64,000 nt of DNA. Origin: Promerops cafer (Eukaryota; Chordata; Aves; Passeriformes; Nectariniidae). The notes beneath the pieces are model-generated. The model did no database searches. It saw only the letters and a program-made list of their open reading frames with translations, and was not told the DNA's origin. The position numbers and the translations under genes are program-made. The stretch is from the NCBI GenBank assembly GCA_013398275.1, contig VZSE01000552.1:186001-250000 (forward strand), written 5' to 3'. This document shows, piece by piece, positions 22,991-36,736 of the stretch (position 1 is the first letter of the stretch; every line of letters begins with the position of its first letter).

Positions 22991-25900
22991 ACATACCAGT
23001 ACAGAACTGTCATTCCTGTCCCCATAGCTTTGCCTGACAGCCCCTTCATTTCAAAATTATAATCTCAGGGAAGGGGTTACATTTTCCTTTCTAAGGGAAG
23101 CTCCTGACTTCCTTAGCAGACACCTGTCTTGCAAACCAAGACAATTGTCTAGATTGGGCTATAGCTATCTAAAGCAGTTTCTCAGGTATCTGAATATCTG
23201 GATCTCCAGATATTCATGCCATTGCTCCTACAAAGCGATGCAACTATTCAGCTTTGGAAAGTCTCTCTACTGACAAGTATATCAGCAAGAGTATCTTTGA
23301 TTTTTTTTACTTTCTTTTATGCAGCACATAGGAGATAATTCTTTTTCCATGATCAGCTCAGTAAATAATTGCTTCATAATAAAGAGCTAAATAATTGAGA
23401 ACAAGAATAATTGATGCAGAAGGGTCTCAGCCGTGGTGTGAATTCATCACTGATAACAATGTCCTGACACAGAGTAACCTAACATGTCCTTAACCATTCC
23501 CTAAATGGGAGTTTCCACAGATTCCTGAGACAGTACTGGTAGTGTCCCCCTCTCCTGCACCAGCATAGCTTGCCTGATTGAATTTTATGTATGATGGAGT
23601 TCAACAAACCTCTTTCCTAGGCCTCTTTCCTAGGCAGAAGTTTCCCGAATTTTTAAAGATCTTTATTACACCACTTCCTCTTTTGTCCTTTCTTTTTAAG
23701 TACAACACTCTCTGCCAAATTCTTTAATTTGGCTCTGAAAGTCATGCTTTCTATCTTGCTGATTGCTTCTACCCTCACCATACTTCTAGTCCCTCTCAAG
23801 TGGCTCCTATTTTTATGGAAAGACAGACCTAAAACTGAACACAGAGCCAGGGAGAGCAGGCAAGTGCTTCACGTCTCATATTTGCACTCATGCAGTGTAG
23901 AGTCTGAGTTACATATGTCTGTTTTCTCACACTCTTAATAGCTTCTTGCCTGTAAGTTTCAGCAGATATTTTTTTTCTCAAAGAGGAAAGAAAATTAGTT
24001 CAAGAAAGACATTGCTTCTCTAGGGCAGTCCAGAAACCTTCTAGCTAATAAAACATATGAAAGTTATAAAACTATTGTTTTTGAGGGTGTCGACCTGAAG
24101 ACTGTTTATTCATCTGGCATTACTAAGCCAGTTTCACAACATCTAGGGCTTGATGTCTGCTGGTTTTATAAACTGTGTGCTCAAAGATGGCCCTGGGAGA
24201 AGAAAGGATTGTTTTGGCATGTTCATCTACTGCAGTGTCCCTGAGTATTTCATGGCTCATATTTTCCAAGGGATCCAGCATGCTGACGCTCTATTTGTTC
24301 GTGTGTTTTATCTGCTGTTTGCATCTTTGTGGTTTTTTTTCACGGCTTATTACCTCAGCCTCACTTAGTAACATCACGAGTTTATCCTACAATTAGCCCA
24401 AAAATTATAATAATTTTCTCCTTTCTGACACATGCACACTGGTTTCTCTGAATCATCTGTGCCCTGTTTAAGGACTATGCCATCAGTGCTGTGTCATGAT
24501 TAAGTGGAGAAGGGATCTGTTTCAGGCCAAGGCTGCTAAGGCACATTTTCTGTAAAGAGCAGTGATGTAATTTTGCATTACAGTTTTAAGTAGCAAAGCT
24601 GATTTAAGATAATTCTGACCACACTGCCACCAGCTGCCTGACTGCTTTTTTCACACCCCCAGCAGACATTTTTTAAAAGGACTGTGGCTGAAACTGCATG
24701 GGTGAGAATGAGCAACATGCAGTGGGGAAGGGTGAACATGTCTGGCAATTACACCACATTATAAAACTGTAACATGCAATAATGAGCTAGACACTCTGTA
24801 ACCAAGTACCATAAGAGGCATACAGTGATTTCTTCTTTCTCTTTTTTTTTTTTTCTTGTGTGATTTATTTTTATTCAGGTCTCTTCTGGTTGTCTTTGAT
24901 GACAAACAGCGATGTCATGTTTGTGGAATTCTCTCCATTATTATGCTATAATTTAACTAGATAAGCAATTTTCTGATAGTCACACTAGGAAGCCTGCTGG
25001 GAGCCTGAGCACTAGTGATCAGCACTGACTTCCAGAGTTGAGTCCCCTCTAAAGACTGGAAACATTATTTTATTAAAAATAGGTATTCATATATTGCTCA
25101 ACACACTGGGAATGATTTTATTCCCAAAACTGATTTGATAGGTGCTCTGAAAATTTCCTCTGGCAGTGATTTTTAGCAATGTATTGCTTACTCTTTTGAT
25201 CTGCTGATGCCTGCCCATCAAATAGTGGAGGGCTTGGTTACAGTTTTTTGCCTGCTTCTGAATCAGTGTGCATCAGAGGATTTCCTCCGCAGATGCTTGA
25301 GTAGTTATTTTGTGTTGGAAAGTATAATAAAATAATCCTGATAGGGTGGCAAGAGAGCAAACAAGCCTCTGTGGGCTCCTCTGTAAGGAATCCTGCCTGT
25401 TGATGGAAATACTGGTAAACTGAGGCAGTTGGTTCCTGGAAGCAGCAGTAGTGGAGTGGCTGCGTGAGTCCTGGCTGGCCAAGTGTGGCTGCAGGAGGCC
25501 ATCCTGTCAGGAAGAACTGCCTGAGCACAAGGCAGTGACAGCCATGTAGAAGGGCTCTAGGGAACCTGGCAGGCACAGTCCATGTAGTACAGCAGAGATT
25601 TTTCACTTTCCATAGAGGGGAAGGTTCATTTAGTGTGCCTATATGTGATGGAGGGGTAAACTACAAAAAAATCCCGTAAGCTTGACCTCTAACTTCCTAG
25701 TCTGTGACTTTGCATAGAAATGTGGGGTTTGTTTTTCAGGGCAGTTCTGAGATCCACATAATTTCACATGCATGAATCACACAAATGGGACCTTGCAGCC
25801 AGAAAACAGCAGGAAACAACAAAATGCTGGTCAGGTTCCAGATTTGCTTACACATTGCAGAGGTTGTACATAAATGCAGATGTTTAATAGATGCTTTTGT

Positions 25901-28900
25901 GTGAGGGCAAGAGTGTATCACTTAATACATCTCATTCTGTGAGGTGTATTTTTTCTTGCATGTTTATAAAGACACCTTCATAATGGTCCTTTTTAAATAA
26001 ATCACCTCCTTTAGCAATTAGGGCTGTTTAATCTCATTCACTTACCTTTGGAAAATTCTAATTCCAGACTGATAGGCAAAGGAAGCTTTAAAAAAATTAC
26101 ATTACATTGTTTCTCTGCTTTGGGAATTGATTTTATCACATTTACTGCTCTGTGAAGGTAGCTGGTAAGAGGAATAAAAATGGATGTTTTATTTTAAAGT
26201 TCTTGCATTGTGGAACTTTGGTGTTTGCTTGAATTTCAACGAAGTGTCATAACATCTGTCAGTGTTTTTCCCATAAAAAATTATTTCCTAACGCTGTTGC
26301 TTTTTTGAAGGACAAACACACAACTGATTCAAATAATTTTCTTAATGGGTATATTCACAGTTCAAATACAAGAGGCAGTATTTTAGGTTACACAAATACT
26401 AATTCATAATCCCATGATCAAGTACCTGTGTGCCAGGCAGCTGCCGAATTGTGCTCAGAAATAGATTGCTTCAGTGCTTTTCAATCACTATATCTTAGTG
26501 TTTTGCTGATGAACTTAGCAAGATTAGTGCATTTTAGTAAGGCCTTTTTAATAAGATTATGGATAAAACAAGATGCATGGGATGGGGACACTTGCTTTGC
26601 TAAGCTGTCTTTTAAGTATTTAGTGTCCTGGGATGATTTTTCATAGTAAAATACTGTTCTGGGGGCTTCTGATATGCTTCTTCATCTTGCTATACTTCCA
26701 GCTTGGATAATAATTATATAAGGTTCTCTGTCAGTCATGGCCCTGACTAATGCGTTCTGCATGAGGAGTGATGGAAAAAACTGTTGTTACTTCCATGATC
26801 AGGCTTGTTCCCTTTTTTCCCCACCTTGGAGGGTCCTGTGATATCATTCCACAGTAGGTTCCCCTGGCAGTGGAAGTGATATAAAACCTTTCTTCCTTGT
26901 TGCTAGTAGCTGTCCATGCTAGAATGCAGTGCTTACTCAGGTTGTTGTGCAGATCCACTAAGGACTATCTGACTTAAAACTGATCTAAAAAGCTTTCTGT
27001 AATGTTCAGAATATGCCTAAAATTCAGTACCTGCAGTCATAATGGCCTAATTCAGTTGGTGATGGAGTCCCTAACTCACCTGAGTTTTTACTGCTAAATG
27101 TGAGGGAAATTGTCCCATAGAAGAAGAGAGTACTGTAGTGAGGAAAGGAAGTGCTCCCTGTTGCTCTTGATGTAGTCCGGGAGTTCCAGGGAGCTCAGGG
27201 CATTCCTGGTCTAGCAGCAGGCCTGTGATTAGTCAAGGGGTGAGACCAAAGGATTTGGCTCAACGCTCTCATTAGAAGAGGCAGAGTCCTCCAGTGCACA
27301 GAGCTGAGTCACCCTCTCCATTTGAGTGAAGACACTGATTTGTTTTCTTTGATTACTCTCTGAAAAATTACCTTAATACACAAGCGCTCCTTGGGGCAAT
27401 GGCAGTTTTGTAAGCTGGGTATTTGTGCTGTGACACTGTGAAGAAGTACTGTTTACTTTGATGGTTAAAAGAAAAGTAATTCTATGAGATACAAAGGGCT
27501 GTGTCCACTTACAACAACAGTGAATTTGTCCTTGTTTTGTTGATGACTGTGCACCTCTGCATGGCAGATCTTCAGTTTGGGTGCTGGTGTTCTCTTTAGA
27601 TTTGTCAGTACTCTGGAGCTCTTTTAGAAGTGCAGGAAAAAATGAGGTTCTTCTCTCATTCCCCATTCTGCCTAATGTGAAATTCCATGCTCATGCCTCC
27701 TATTTCCTAATTTAGGGACTAGGTCAATCAATTATCAGCAAATATCATTTCCCTCAACCAATCTTGTCAAAATTCAACTGGCCAAGACAAGCATGTCTGT
27801 CTGAACAGCCAACCTGACCAACTTCAATACTTGTGCTCCTTAGCTTGCTTCCTGGCACAGTCGGGATATGTGAAATTGATTATCCTGGCAGCCCGGACAT
27901 TCCCTTGATGTCTGAGAACCCAGGAATGATTACTAACTAAGGAAGGAGAAGGTCTTCTGCAGCTAGGATCACAGCCATTAAGTTAGCAGACAGAACCAGT
28001 CACTAGTGTTTTACCTTTCAGGTCTCCCTATATTGTTAGGATTACTCTTAAAGATGGATGGAAGGTGGAAATAGGTATTTTTTAAGACCCAGTCCTGCTG
28101 TGCACTTGGAGACTGTCCTGCAAACTAGATGAACAACATAGTGGCCAATTAGATAACCTAAAAAGAAGTTAAAAAGCCATGTTCAGCCATTCAGATCACT
28201 TGAAGAGAGAACCTCCCCAGTCTGAAATGCTGCCTGTACCATGATATTTAAATAGATGTTTAGTGCATTGTAGTCAATTTGCCCATGTCTTTAAGTAGAG
28301 ATTGAAAAGTAAATAATAATAAAAGCATTGACCCAGCTGCTGTCTGCAAAGGGTGCCATTGACAAAGATGCTGGAGCATGAAGGAGAAAGTGCTGAGCAG
28401 GCAGCAAGCAATGATTTACCATGAAAAATACATTTTATTTGCAGTTACCAGATACTGGCAAAACAAACATGAAGTTTGTGCCTTAAAGGCCTCAGCAGAG
28501 AGTTTCACCTCTGACTTTACTGTGACTGAGATGCTCCTCACTGTTCTCCCTCTGCCCTTACTGGGTGAAATGAGATATACCACACTATGGCCTTGGGCCC
28601 TTGGTGCCGAGCTTAATTCATATCTTAGCATGTCTTTGCTGGACAAGCTGCATGACTGCGTGTAGTTTTGCTTTCACATTATGTAACAAAGTGAGTGTGA
28701 CTTGTGAAATACCCTCTGAACATGTCAGTATCATGCTCAGTTTTCTAGACTGTCCTGAAAGTTAGAGATAAGTCTAACATGAGGAATCACTGCATAGGGA
28801 AACACAGCAGCTAGGCCTACCTCAGTACACCTATGTCTCTTACTTTCAGTCACTTTCATTTAATGGTTGAGATTTTGAACCCTTCTGACATGCATTTTAT

Positions 28901-31900
28901 CATAAGTGCTACTTAGTTTATAGGGACTAGTTTCTACCCCAGTTTGTTTTTCTCTTCCCAATACTCTTCCTGATACAGTGATGTTTTTATTATTAATGCT
29001 GTCATCACTGTTAAATCTGGAGAAAGGATAATTTTGATGACAGTGGTTGTTGAGGTATTCATAATAAGAAAGGCCCTTTTGAAAGCAATGAGATGGTGGT
29101 CAAAATTGAGTGAAGACAAAGCCCAGGGCCCTGAAAGGAAAATTATCTTAGAAGAAGTCAGAAATTTAGGACTACTTCAGTCAGAAGGAAGATGTGTGGA
29201 GAGGGGTGAATTCAAGAACAAAGAGCCTGATAATTCTATAAGATATTAAGGTTCAAATGTTGGTTCAGAAGAGTAATATGATGTAAGCAGTATATAATCC
29301 AGAGTCATGGCCAATTATATTTGAGAGGGACTTGCTCACTTTATTCAGTGGAATTACATTTTCCCTAGTCCACAGTCAATTCTAAGGGACAAATCCTCTT
29401 CCCCTAGCTGGGTATATCGATTCACACTGCTTTCCTGATGTTCGTGCTCTTCTTCACAGGGACAAGTGACAAGCCTGAGGAATTTTGCAGAAGTGCAGGC
29501 TGCAAATCCCTTAGCACAGGACTGACTGTGCCCTAATATGCATTATGATTTTGAGGAGACAATGGCCAAGTGGGGGGGTATGAGAATAGTAGGAATTAAT
29601 GAGATACCACCTCCATCTTCATCAGAAAACATAGGTTGGAGGTCTGAGTTCCGCCAGTCTCTTCCATCCAACAAGGGGACCAAGATGACAAGAAAATGCT
29701 TGTATTTGTGGTAGACATATCTGAGCTGTGTCTACAATTTCCTGTAAAGTTATAACTGCTTGTGTTCCAGGAGACAAGGGAGGGTATGAAAGTCATGACA
29801 ATATTTTTAGAAAGGTAAGTGAAATGACCGGAGTAATTTTAGGTCAATCTTGCATTGATTTGTGGCCAGAAGATGGAATGTTTAAAAGATTGAAGCAGAA
29901 TTAATGACAGTCAATAGGGCTTAAAATAAAATAGAGTTTGTCAAATGTACTTAATTTAATTGCTTTAGATCATGGGTTCAATTGATTAGAAGTATACTGG
30001 TTTTCTTGGACTTCACTTTTTTGGACACATGACAGTCTGCTATGTTGCTTCCACAGCCTTGACCATTGTCTGCTTTAGGATTTTGTGGAGATTTCAGGTA
30101 TTGTCTGTAGTTTGGTAGCCTTTATTTGCAGCTGCCTGAGCGTTGGCATGCAGCTGAGAGGACAGCCTTGCCTGTAAGTCACAGATGCCTTCCCTGAGAA
30201 CCCCAGCTAGCTGGGCAGCCCTTTGGAGTACAGCAAATCACAGCAAATTTTTCTTTGGCAACTATTATTCATGAAATTGTGGTGTATTCTTGTGTCATCT
30301 AGTGTGGATTCAGTTACTCATATTGGTTGTTCTCGTGACTCAGGTTACACTGAATTTAGGTGCTCTCACAATGAAATGGATGGTGAAAATGTGTGAAGTT
30401 AGGAAAGCACCATGAGAATGTTTTGGAGTCTGATCAATGGCCCTACCAATCAGCTTGGTATCTAGCTTACTTTCATGGTATAAAAGCCCTTTCTGGGGTA
30501 CTATATGTAACTGTTTATGTTCTTATAACCTATTTATGAAAATCATTATGAGAGAGCATAAAAGTCAAAGTGAAAAAATGTACGCCTTGAATTATCCTAT
30601 CAAGGGTTAAGGTAAATAAAAGGTCAGTATTTTATGAGGATTAATCCAGTTGGCTAGTGTCTTTCTCCAGCATGTATGTAGATTGGCCTCAATTTTTAGG
30701 TTTCTGGCAGAAGATACTTGGTGTCCTTTCATAGCTTCTGCTATTTTTGACTTGAATACACTTACGAACTGATCAAACGTACAGCAGTAAGCACTCACCA
30801 ATAATTCCAGAAGTACTCATCTTCTCAGGTCTGATCCTTGACTGAAATGCCTAAGCTCATACTAAGATATGCATTATGTTAGATCCTCAGCTGTTAAGGT
30901 TTTATTTAGCACCATTAGCTTATCTGGGGCTACAGTCATTAACACCAGTTTGATTTTGCTTATGAGATGCCAATTAATGTCATTTCAAGGCAAGCACTTA
31001 AAATTCACTTATCTCTGGTATCTATATTGAACATCAAATGGAAAATCTTTTAAAAGCAAACATGTCATCTCTGGGGAACAAAAAGAATCCTTGACTTCCC
31101 TCTAACTTCAGTAAACTATTCAACTCTTGTTTCACAACATGGCTGACTAGATTTATTTGTCATGTGCCCCTGTAATTCAACGTTCAAATACAAACATGAC
31201 AAAGGGAAAAAAAATAATGGGCCCTTTTTTATTCCCTAATCCTCCAAAGCATTTTTTTTAAACCGATACTTTGACTATACCTAATGCTTTAGTATAGAAT
31301 AGAAACAAAGATACTGAGGACAGTCAGCTATTCTGTGACCTCTACAAGACCAATATTTGACACAGAGAGAGGAGTACAAACACACAGAAAATGCAACTAT
31401 TTGAAAGAATAATCCTTTTGGAAGTGCAACTATCTAGAGCATGAAAAGTGCTGTATTCCAGTGAGATTCCTATAGATACTGATAGAGCTGATATATTGAC
31501 TACAGTTTTTAAGGCAGTAAGAAATAAGCACAGGCTTAGAAGTTTTGCTGACTACAAATCTATTTGAAAACTTACCTGAATAGAAATAGCCAACTAAATC
31601 AAGCACCTATAAGATTTTTGCCGGTATTGCATCCCTAGCAAAATATTATGTGGAAAATCCTGTGACTTATCATAACACTGTCCTCTGTTCAGCATCTCTA
31701 AATTCTTTCTTATTTTTACTCCCTATCATCTCATACTGCAGTTACAAAGAATAGATAGCTGAATATGTTTAATAAATTGCGGTCTGAATTTTTTAACTAT
31801 ATTGAGTAGATATGCAAAATGCTTATTCATTTCTCTAAACAAAAAGAAAATCTGAAGCAGAAAATTCTGCATAATCACACAATCATAAAATTTGGTAATA

Positions 31901-33850
31901 GTTTAAAGAACATAAAATTATGCGCTTCTAAGATCATCACATTTATTATCACTAGTCAATCTTGCTCGATGCACCTTCATTCATTGTACTCAGGAGAGTG
32001 CCTGACTTCATTATGATAATTTTCTAACTCAGAACATATTTTATATCTGAGCACCTTTTGTGAATAGTTAAAATATCTACTTATTCAAATCAGTGCTGTG
32101 TTTACAGAGAGAAGAGGACATGACAAATAGCAGAGATTTATCATTCAGTACCCTATGGAGTGATGACACATGGCTTCTGTGCTCTTTTCTCTTGAAAACA
32201 CGCTTGCCTGCTTGTCATGGCTGGCAGTCCTGGTCTTTCAGCCAGTGAGTTCAATGCTTACTTCAGAGGCATGTTTTATTTCTTCAAAGTTGTTAAAAGA
32301 ACTTGCAGTGGTCAGTGATCTACATGCATGTCACAGTCAGGTTCCTGATGGACAGCCCAGAGGAAAAAAAGCCGCTGGGAAGAGCTCTGCTGAGCTCAGA
32401 AGTCTTTGGACTGAATCGTCAGTGAGGGGAATGGCAAGAAAAGAGAAATACTAGTTCTAATTTTGAGTGAAGAAAGCAGGTTACTAGGTCATGCTAGTCA
32501 GCTATCTGATGGGAATTGCTCTTTCACGCTTTCTGGAGTTTCATACAGCTTTTTATCTAGGGTGTATGCACAATTCATGAGCAGCTGAAACAAATAAAGA
32601 CAAAATTTAACAAATGAAATAAAAAAGACATCCCAGTATAAAAGACTATAACACAGTAATAAGTGAAAAATAATAGATTAATACTATCATAGCAGAAGCA
32701 ATCATTCATTGCTATTATTCATGTCTGTAGTTATGAATATTAATAAACCCAAATAGCTGCATCTGTAAGTCAGACTATCTTTTAGAAAGGGATTTCTGTC
32801 ATCAAAGACTAAATCAGTATTCAGAGATTGTAGGGTGGAATCAGTGAGACAACAACCAGTGAACCCTCTTCAGGGTTCCTGAATTTTTACCTGGTGGTGG
32901 TGAAACACATATTGATTTGTCACGTCTTGGCTTATAAAAGTGGTATTAGAGGAGGAAGGAGAAAAATAACAGGCTGTGAAAATCTGAGCTTTCAAAAAAC
33001 ATTCCATTACAGCAGAGGGAGAGAGGGAGGAAAGAGGGGATGGGACAGGGCTGTGGGTTTTGCGATACCCCCATGTAGATTTCTGCAAAGCTCAGAATCT
33101 TCTGGGAGATTTGACAGCCAAAAAAATTGCTCCACTCTCCTCAGGAGAGGCCGTGTCAGTGTTTGTCTGTGTGGAGCAGCTCAGGCGAGCAGGAGCATGC
33201 CTTAGATGGTGCCTAAAACATATATGTGACAAATTATAGCAGAGTTGTGGGAAATAAAGCAACAATGCTCCACAGACAGACCAGTTCTGCATGCATATCA
33301 GGCTTTGAATTTTGACAGATCCAAAACCAGCCCAACCCCATCCCATTGTCTGCTTTAGATTTATATTTGTGGTTAGAGGCCCATTGAACTTATAATTTGA
33401 TGGGCATCAAATAGGAATGGAACAGAACTCTATCTTTCATTTCAGAGTGAGCCTTTATAGCTGGGGAAAAAAAAAAAGACCAGAACTGCAACCTAAAAAT
33501 GAACATTTAAATCTTTGCAACTGTAAGCCAGCCATTTCAATGAGAGAATCATTCATCTCCAGGCAAAATTTCCAAGATCCTAAAACTTCTACTTCTTTCC
33601 CCAAACAACTGCTCCATTACAGCTGTTATATATTAAAAGAGATATCTTCAGGGACCTGCCTGTCAAAAATGGCGGTACAGAGCAAAGCAGTAATTGAACA
33701 GGAATGCTGTGCTGTGAGCTGAAAAACCCAGGTGATGAGCACTGTGTGATGTCTCTGCCAGCCCAGAACAGGTGGCAGGTGCCTGTTCCTGCTGCAGTTA
33801 TCCGAAATCACTTCATGGACTTTGTATACAGCTTTTGATTTTTATCTTAA
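22991..33850. other. Intergenic unique sequence
   Basis: About 10.9 kb of AT-rich DNA. It contains a short perfect inverted repeat (23191-23216), a 13-bp CCTCTTTCCTAGG doublet (about 23608-23634) and a poly(T) run near 24840. Short open frames on both strands have no recognisable domains. No LINE or LTR copy was identified. Confidence 0.6.
23191..23216. repeat. Perfect 11-bp inverted repeat with 4-base loop
   Basis: TGAATATCTGG, loop ATCT, CCAGATATTCA. The arms are exactly complementary, and pairing stops immediately outside them. It is too short for a microRNA precursor and could be a palindromic protein-binding site or chance. Confidence 0.9.
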
Positions 33851-34287
33851 TGTCCTGGTTCTGGCGAGGACAGGGTTAATTTTTGCAGTAGCCAGAACAG
33901 GGCATGGCCAGGACCTGGAGGTGATTCTTTACCACCTCACATCATTGTCAGAGGCAGGGGAAAAAGAGTGTGTTTTGAAGAGAAGGGGTTCCTGCCAGCA
34001 GAGTGAGGCAGGCAGGCTCCAAACTGAGCGTTTTGCATGTGAATCACACTCTCTTTTGTTTGGCGCTTTTGTTATTAATATTGATGCTTTTACCATTTGT
34101 GTTGTTATCTCACTGCTGTTTCCAGTAAATTGTTCTTATCTCAACCTGTGATCTTCACTTTTTGTGCCTCCCGCTCTCCTCCCCAGTCACCTGCAGAGGG
34201 AGGGGAAGGGAGAGGGGGAGCAAATTCGTGGCAGCACGGTTTTAGTGGGAGCATGATATTGGAGAACACAATTCCTAAACCAAAGCA
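33851..34287 (+). mobile_element. Solo LTR-like element
   Basis: It begins TGTCCTGGTTCTGGCGAGG and ends in a decayed ATTCCTAAACCAAAGCA. It shares several blocks with the minus-strand insert at 8824-9236: GGGTTAA near the start, TTATTAATATTG, TTCTTATCTCAACCTGTGATCTT-like sequence and TTTGTGCCTCC. No internal viral genes flank it. The possible flanking duplication is poor (CTTAA and CTTCT), so the right boundary is approximate. Overlapping open frames here (33822-34151 and 34097-34303) are repeat sequence, not genes. Confidence 0.75.
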
Positions 34288-36171
34288 CTTCTCAACAAGC
34301 TAAATGTATCAGGAATATGCCTAGTAAAAGACACGTGAAAGTTTGAGAGTTTAGTTGAAAATCTGAGGGTTTTGCAAACGATTACATTCAAACTGTGATT
34401 GATTTTTCCAAAGTGAATTAGTTTTTTAAGTATTTTCCTTCTTCACAAATGAAAGATAAATTTGTTGTTATCATTCACATTGTTTCTCCCAAGCAGAGGA
34501 CACTAAAGCAGTATATAAACATTAACTTTTGCATATAACATGCATATCCTACTGTGAAACATCGCCAACCACAGAAACATTTCAGGCCTGACCCTTCAGT
34601 CTTGATGAAAAGGTCCTATCTCTTAACACGAGTAATCTCCTTCACCTGGCAAAAAGGATGCCAGTTTAATACTAACCATTTCCTACTTAAAGGGTTTTTT
34701 TGACATAAAATCTTGCTTTATTGCCATTTTAAAACATGCTACTTTAGGAAATGGACTAAAGCAAAACTGTCACGTTTTGGACTGTTTTATGAGTGTTTAT
34801 TTTTGTTACTCTGTTCTGCTGATGCTTTCTTGATTTATGCTGTAACTTAGACATGAACACAGCAGTGCTGAGGCAGTACAGTAGAGGACAAAGGATCAAC
34901 AAAGACTAGAAGTATTTCAACATAGTTTTCACGCTGTGAAATGAGATAGTGCTTGCATGAAAGACAAGGCAAAAATATTTTCTGAATATTTCTTTCATGT
35001 TTTAAGAGCTACATGTTACTAAATATTTTCTTAAGAATATTTTCTCACTTTTTTGTATTCACTATTGAAATATTATGTATTTTCTTAAGCTTCTCCAAGC
35101 TTCAGGCAGAGAAACACAAGAGGGCACTTGAGTCCATTTATTTATTCAAGCTGGTATCAAGGAGAATCCTCTCCACTACTCTGACCCCTTGAAGAGATAA
35201 ACCAACAAAAAGGTATTTTTAGCACTCACCTTTCTTGCTCAACAGAACAAAACTGAGGACCATTTGTGAAACTACTGGAGGTGGTGAACTAGAAAAGAGA
35301 GAGAATTGAAGAAAATGTGTTCTGTGCCTTGGGAATGGAATTTGCCTCGTTAAACAACTGGTGATCACCCCTATTTAAACTGAAATACTGGGATTAATCA
35401 ATCACAGGTACCTATAGGCAATTCATAAAAAAAACCCACCTTAAAGAAGGTTTTAGAAAATGATGCTGCTGATTAGGTGACTTGCTTCCCTTTAGGTCTA
35501 AATCAGGCTAGGAGTACTAAAGTTCTGGAAATGTAAGCACAAGAAATATGAAATAAATTTTTTTGTCTTAGACCTTTTTAATGAAATTTTCCTTAGGAAC
35601 GAAGTAGAAGCCGAAGGTCCAGTAACAGTCATTCTGCAGTGGAAGTTCTTCTTAATTTCTGAGTTGGACTGTGATTATAAAAATGGGTTTATTCCAGCCA
35701 GCAAGGCTATATTCAGCTGCAGGATGTCTCCTACAGTCATCAGTGGATGCATTAAAAAGAAAAAGGCCTGGAAGAGGGTGCAAGGATAATGGCAGTAACC
35801 TATTTTCTCAAGGACCAAAAGTTTCATTATGCTGCTTGTAATGAGGTACTGCCAGCAGCACCACACAAACAGAAGATACCTTTAATGCAGCAGAAAACTT
35901 TACTATCTTTGCTGCTTTTCAGTGCAGTGGATTTCACATGTATTTTAATTTTTTTCTCTTTCTCATGCCCATTTTCAGTCTTTTTTATTTTGGAGTGAAT
36001 GGGGATGTTTCAGGCTCCCTGAGATTCAACTGTCCTTCATTATGATTCTATATGGCCAGGGACATTTTGCTGATAGCAATATTCCAAGTCCTCATCCTTT
36101 CTGTGTCTTCTGTGTCTCACTACAAAAACATGCATTTCAGGTTAGTAGCTGGGCAGAATCATCTTAAGTAC
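34288..36171. other. Intergenic unique sequence
   Basis: AT-rich DNA between two LTRs. No gene, RNA gene or repeat family recognised. Confidence 0.6.
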
Positions 36172-36736
36172 TGCTGTGGTTTTAAGCCCAGCTGGAAAAG
36201 AAGCACCACGCAGCCCCTTCTCAGGTTCCTCCATCTCTTCTGCACCACCCCCGTGGAATGGGAAGGAGAATCAATGTAAAACTTATATGTTGGGAAAAGA
36301 ACAATTTAATAATTAAAAAATAAAATAATAAGGGATGATGATGATGATGATGATGATAATAATAATAATAATAATAATAGTAGTAGTAGTAGTAGTAGTA
36401 GTAGTTGCTCACTGCCCACTGACAGATGCCAGACCCCCCTCCTGAACCCAGACTGGCCAAGATTCTGGGTGACGCCCCCAGTTTAAGTACTGGGCATGAC
36501 TTTCTGTGTTGTGGAATATCCCTTTGGCCAATTCAGACCGCCTGTCCAGCTATGCTCCCTCCCAGTTTGTTGGGGTTTTTGCATACCTCCTCACTGGCAG
36601 AGCATGAGACAAGGGAAAAAAACAGTCCTTGACTTTGGATTAACAAATCAGTGAGTTATCAACACCATTCTCATTCTGAATCCAAAACACAGCACTGTAA
36701 CAGCTACTGAGAAATACTGTAGCTGAAACCAGGACA
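36172..36736 (-). mobile_element. Solo LTR with intact boundaries
   Basis: On the plus strand it runs from TGCTGTGGTTTTAAGCCCAG to GCTGAAACCAGGACA. Read on the minus strand it therefore starts TGTCCTGGTTTCAGC and ends CA. The flanks are AGTAC (36167-36171) and AGTAT (36737-36741), a 5-base target-site duplication with one change. Internal landmarks (GGAATATCCCTTTGGCCAATTCAGAC, the CCAAAACACAGCACTGTA block) match an LTR family I recall as frequent in songbirds. There are no viral genes, so it is a solo LTR left by recombination. It contains an expanded trinucleotide array. Confidence 0.85.
36334..36405. repeat. Compound microsatellite (GAT)8(AAT)7(AGT)9
   Basis: Three trinucleotide arrays follow each other without interruption: GAT x8 (36334-36357), AAT x7 (36358-36378) and AGT x9 (36379-36405). 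It sits inside the solo LTR at 36172-36736. Each switch between motifs is a single-base change. Confidence 0.97.

Noticed and set aside
22477..23062. Four overlapping open frames of 146-170 codons on both strands
   Set aside because: Simultaneous openness in several frames is typical of GC-rich DNA. No domain, signal peptide or splice structure was recognised.
33822..34303. Open frames of 109 and 68 codons
   Set aside because: They fall within a solo LTR and have no coding features.
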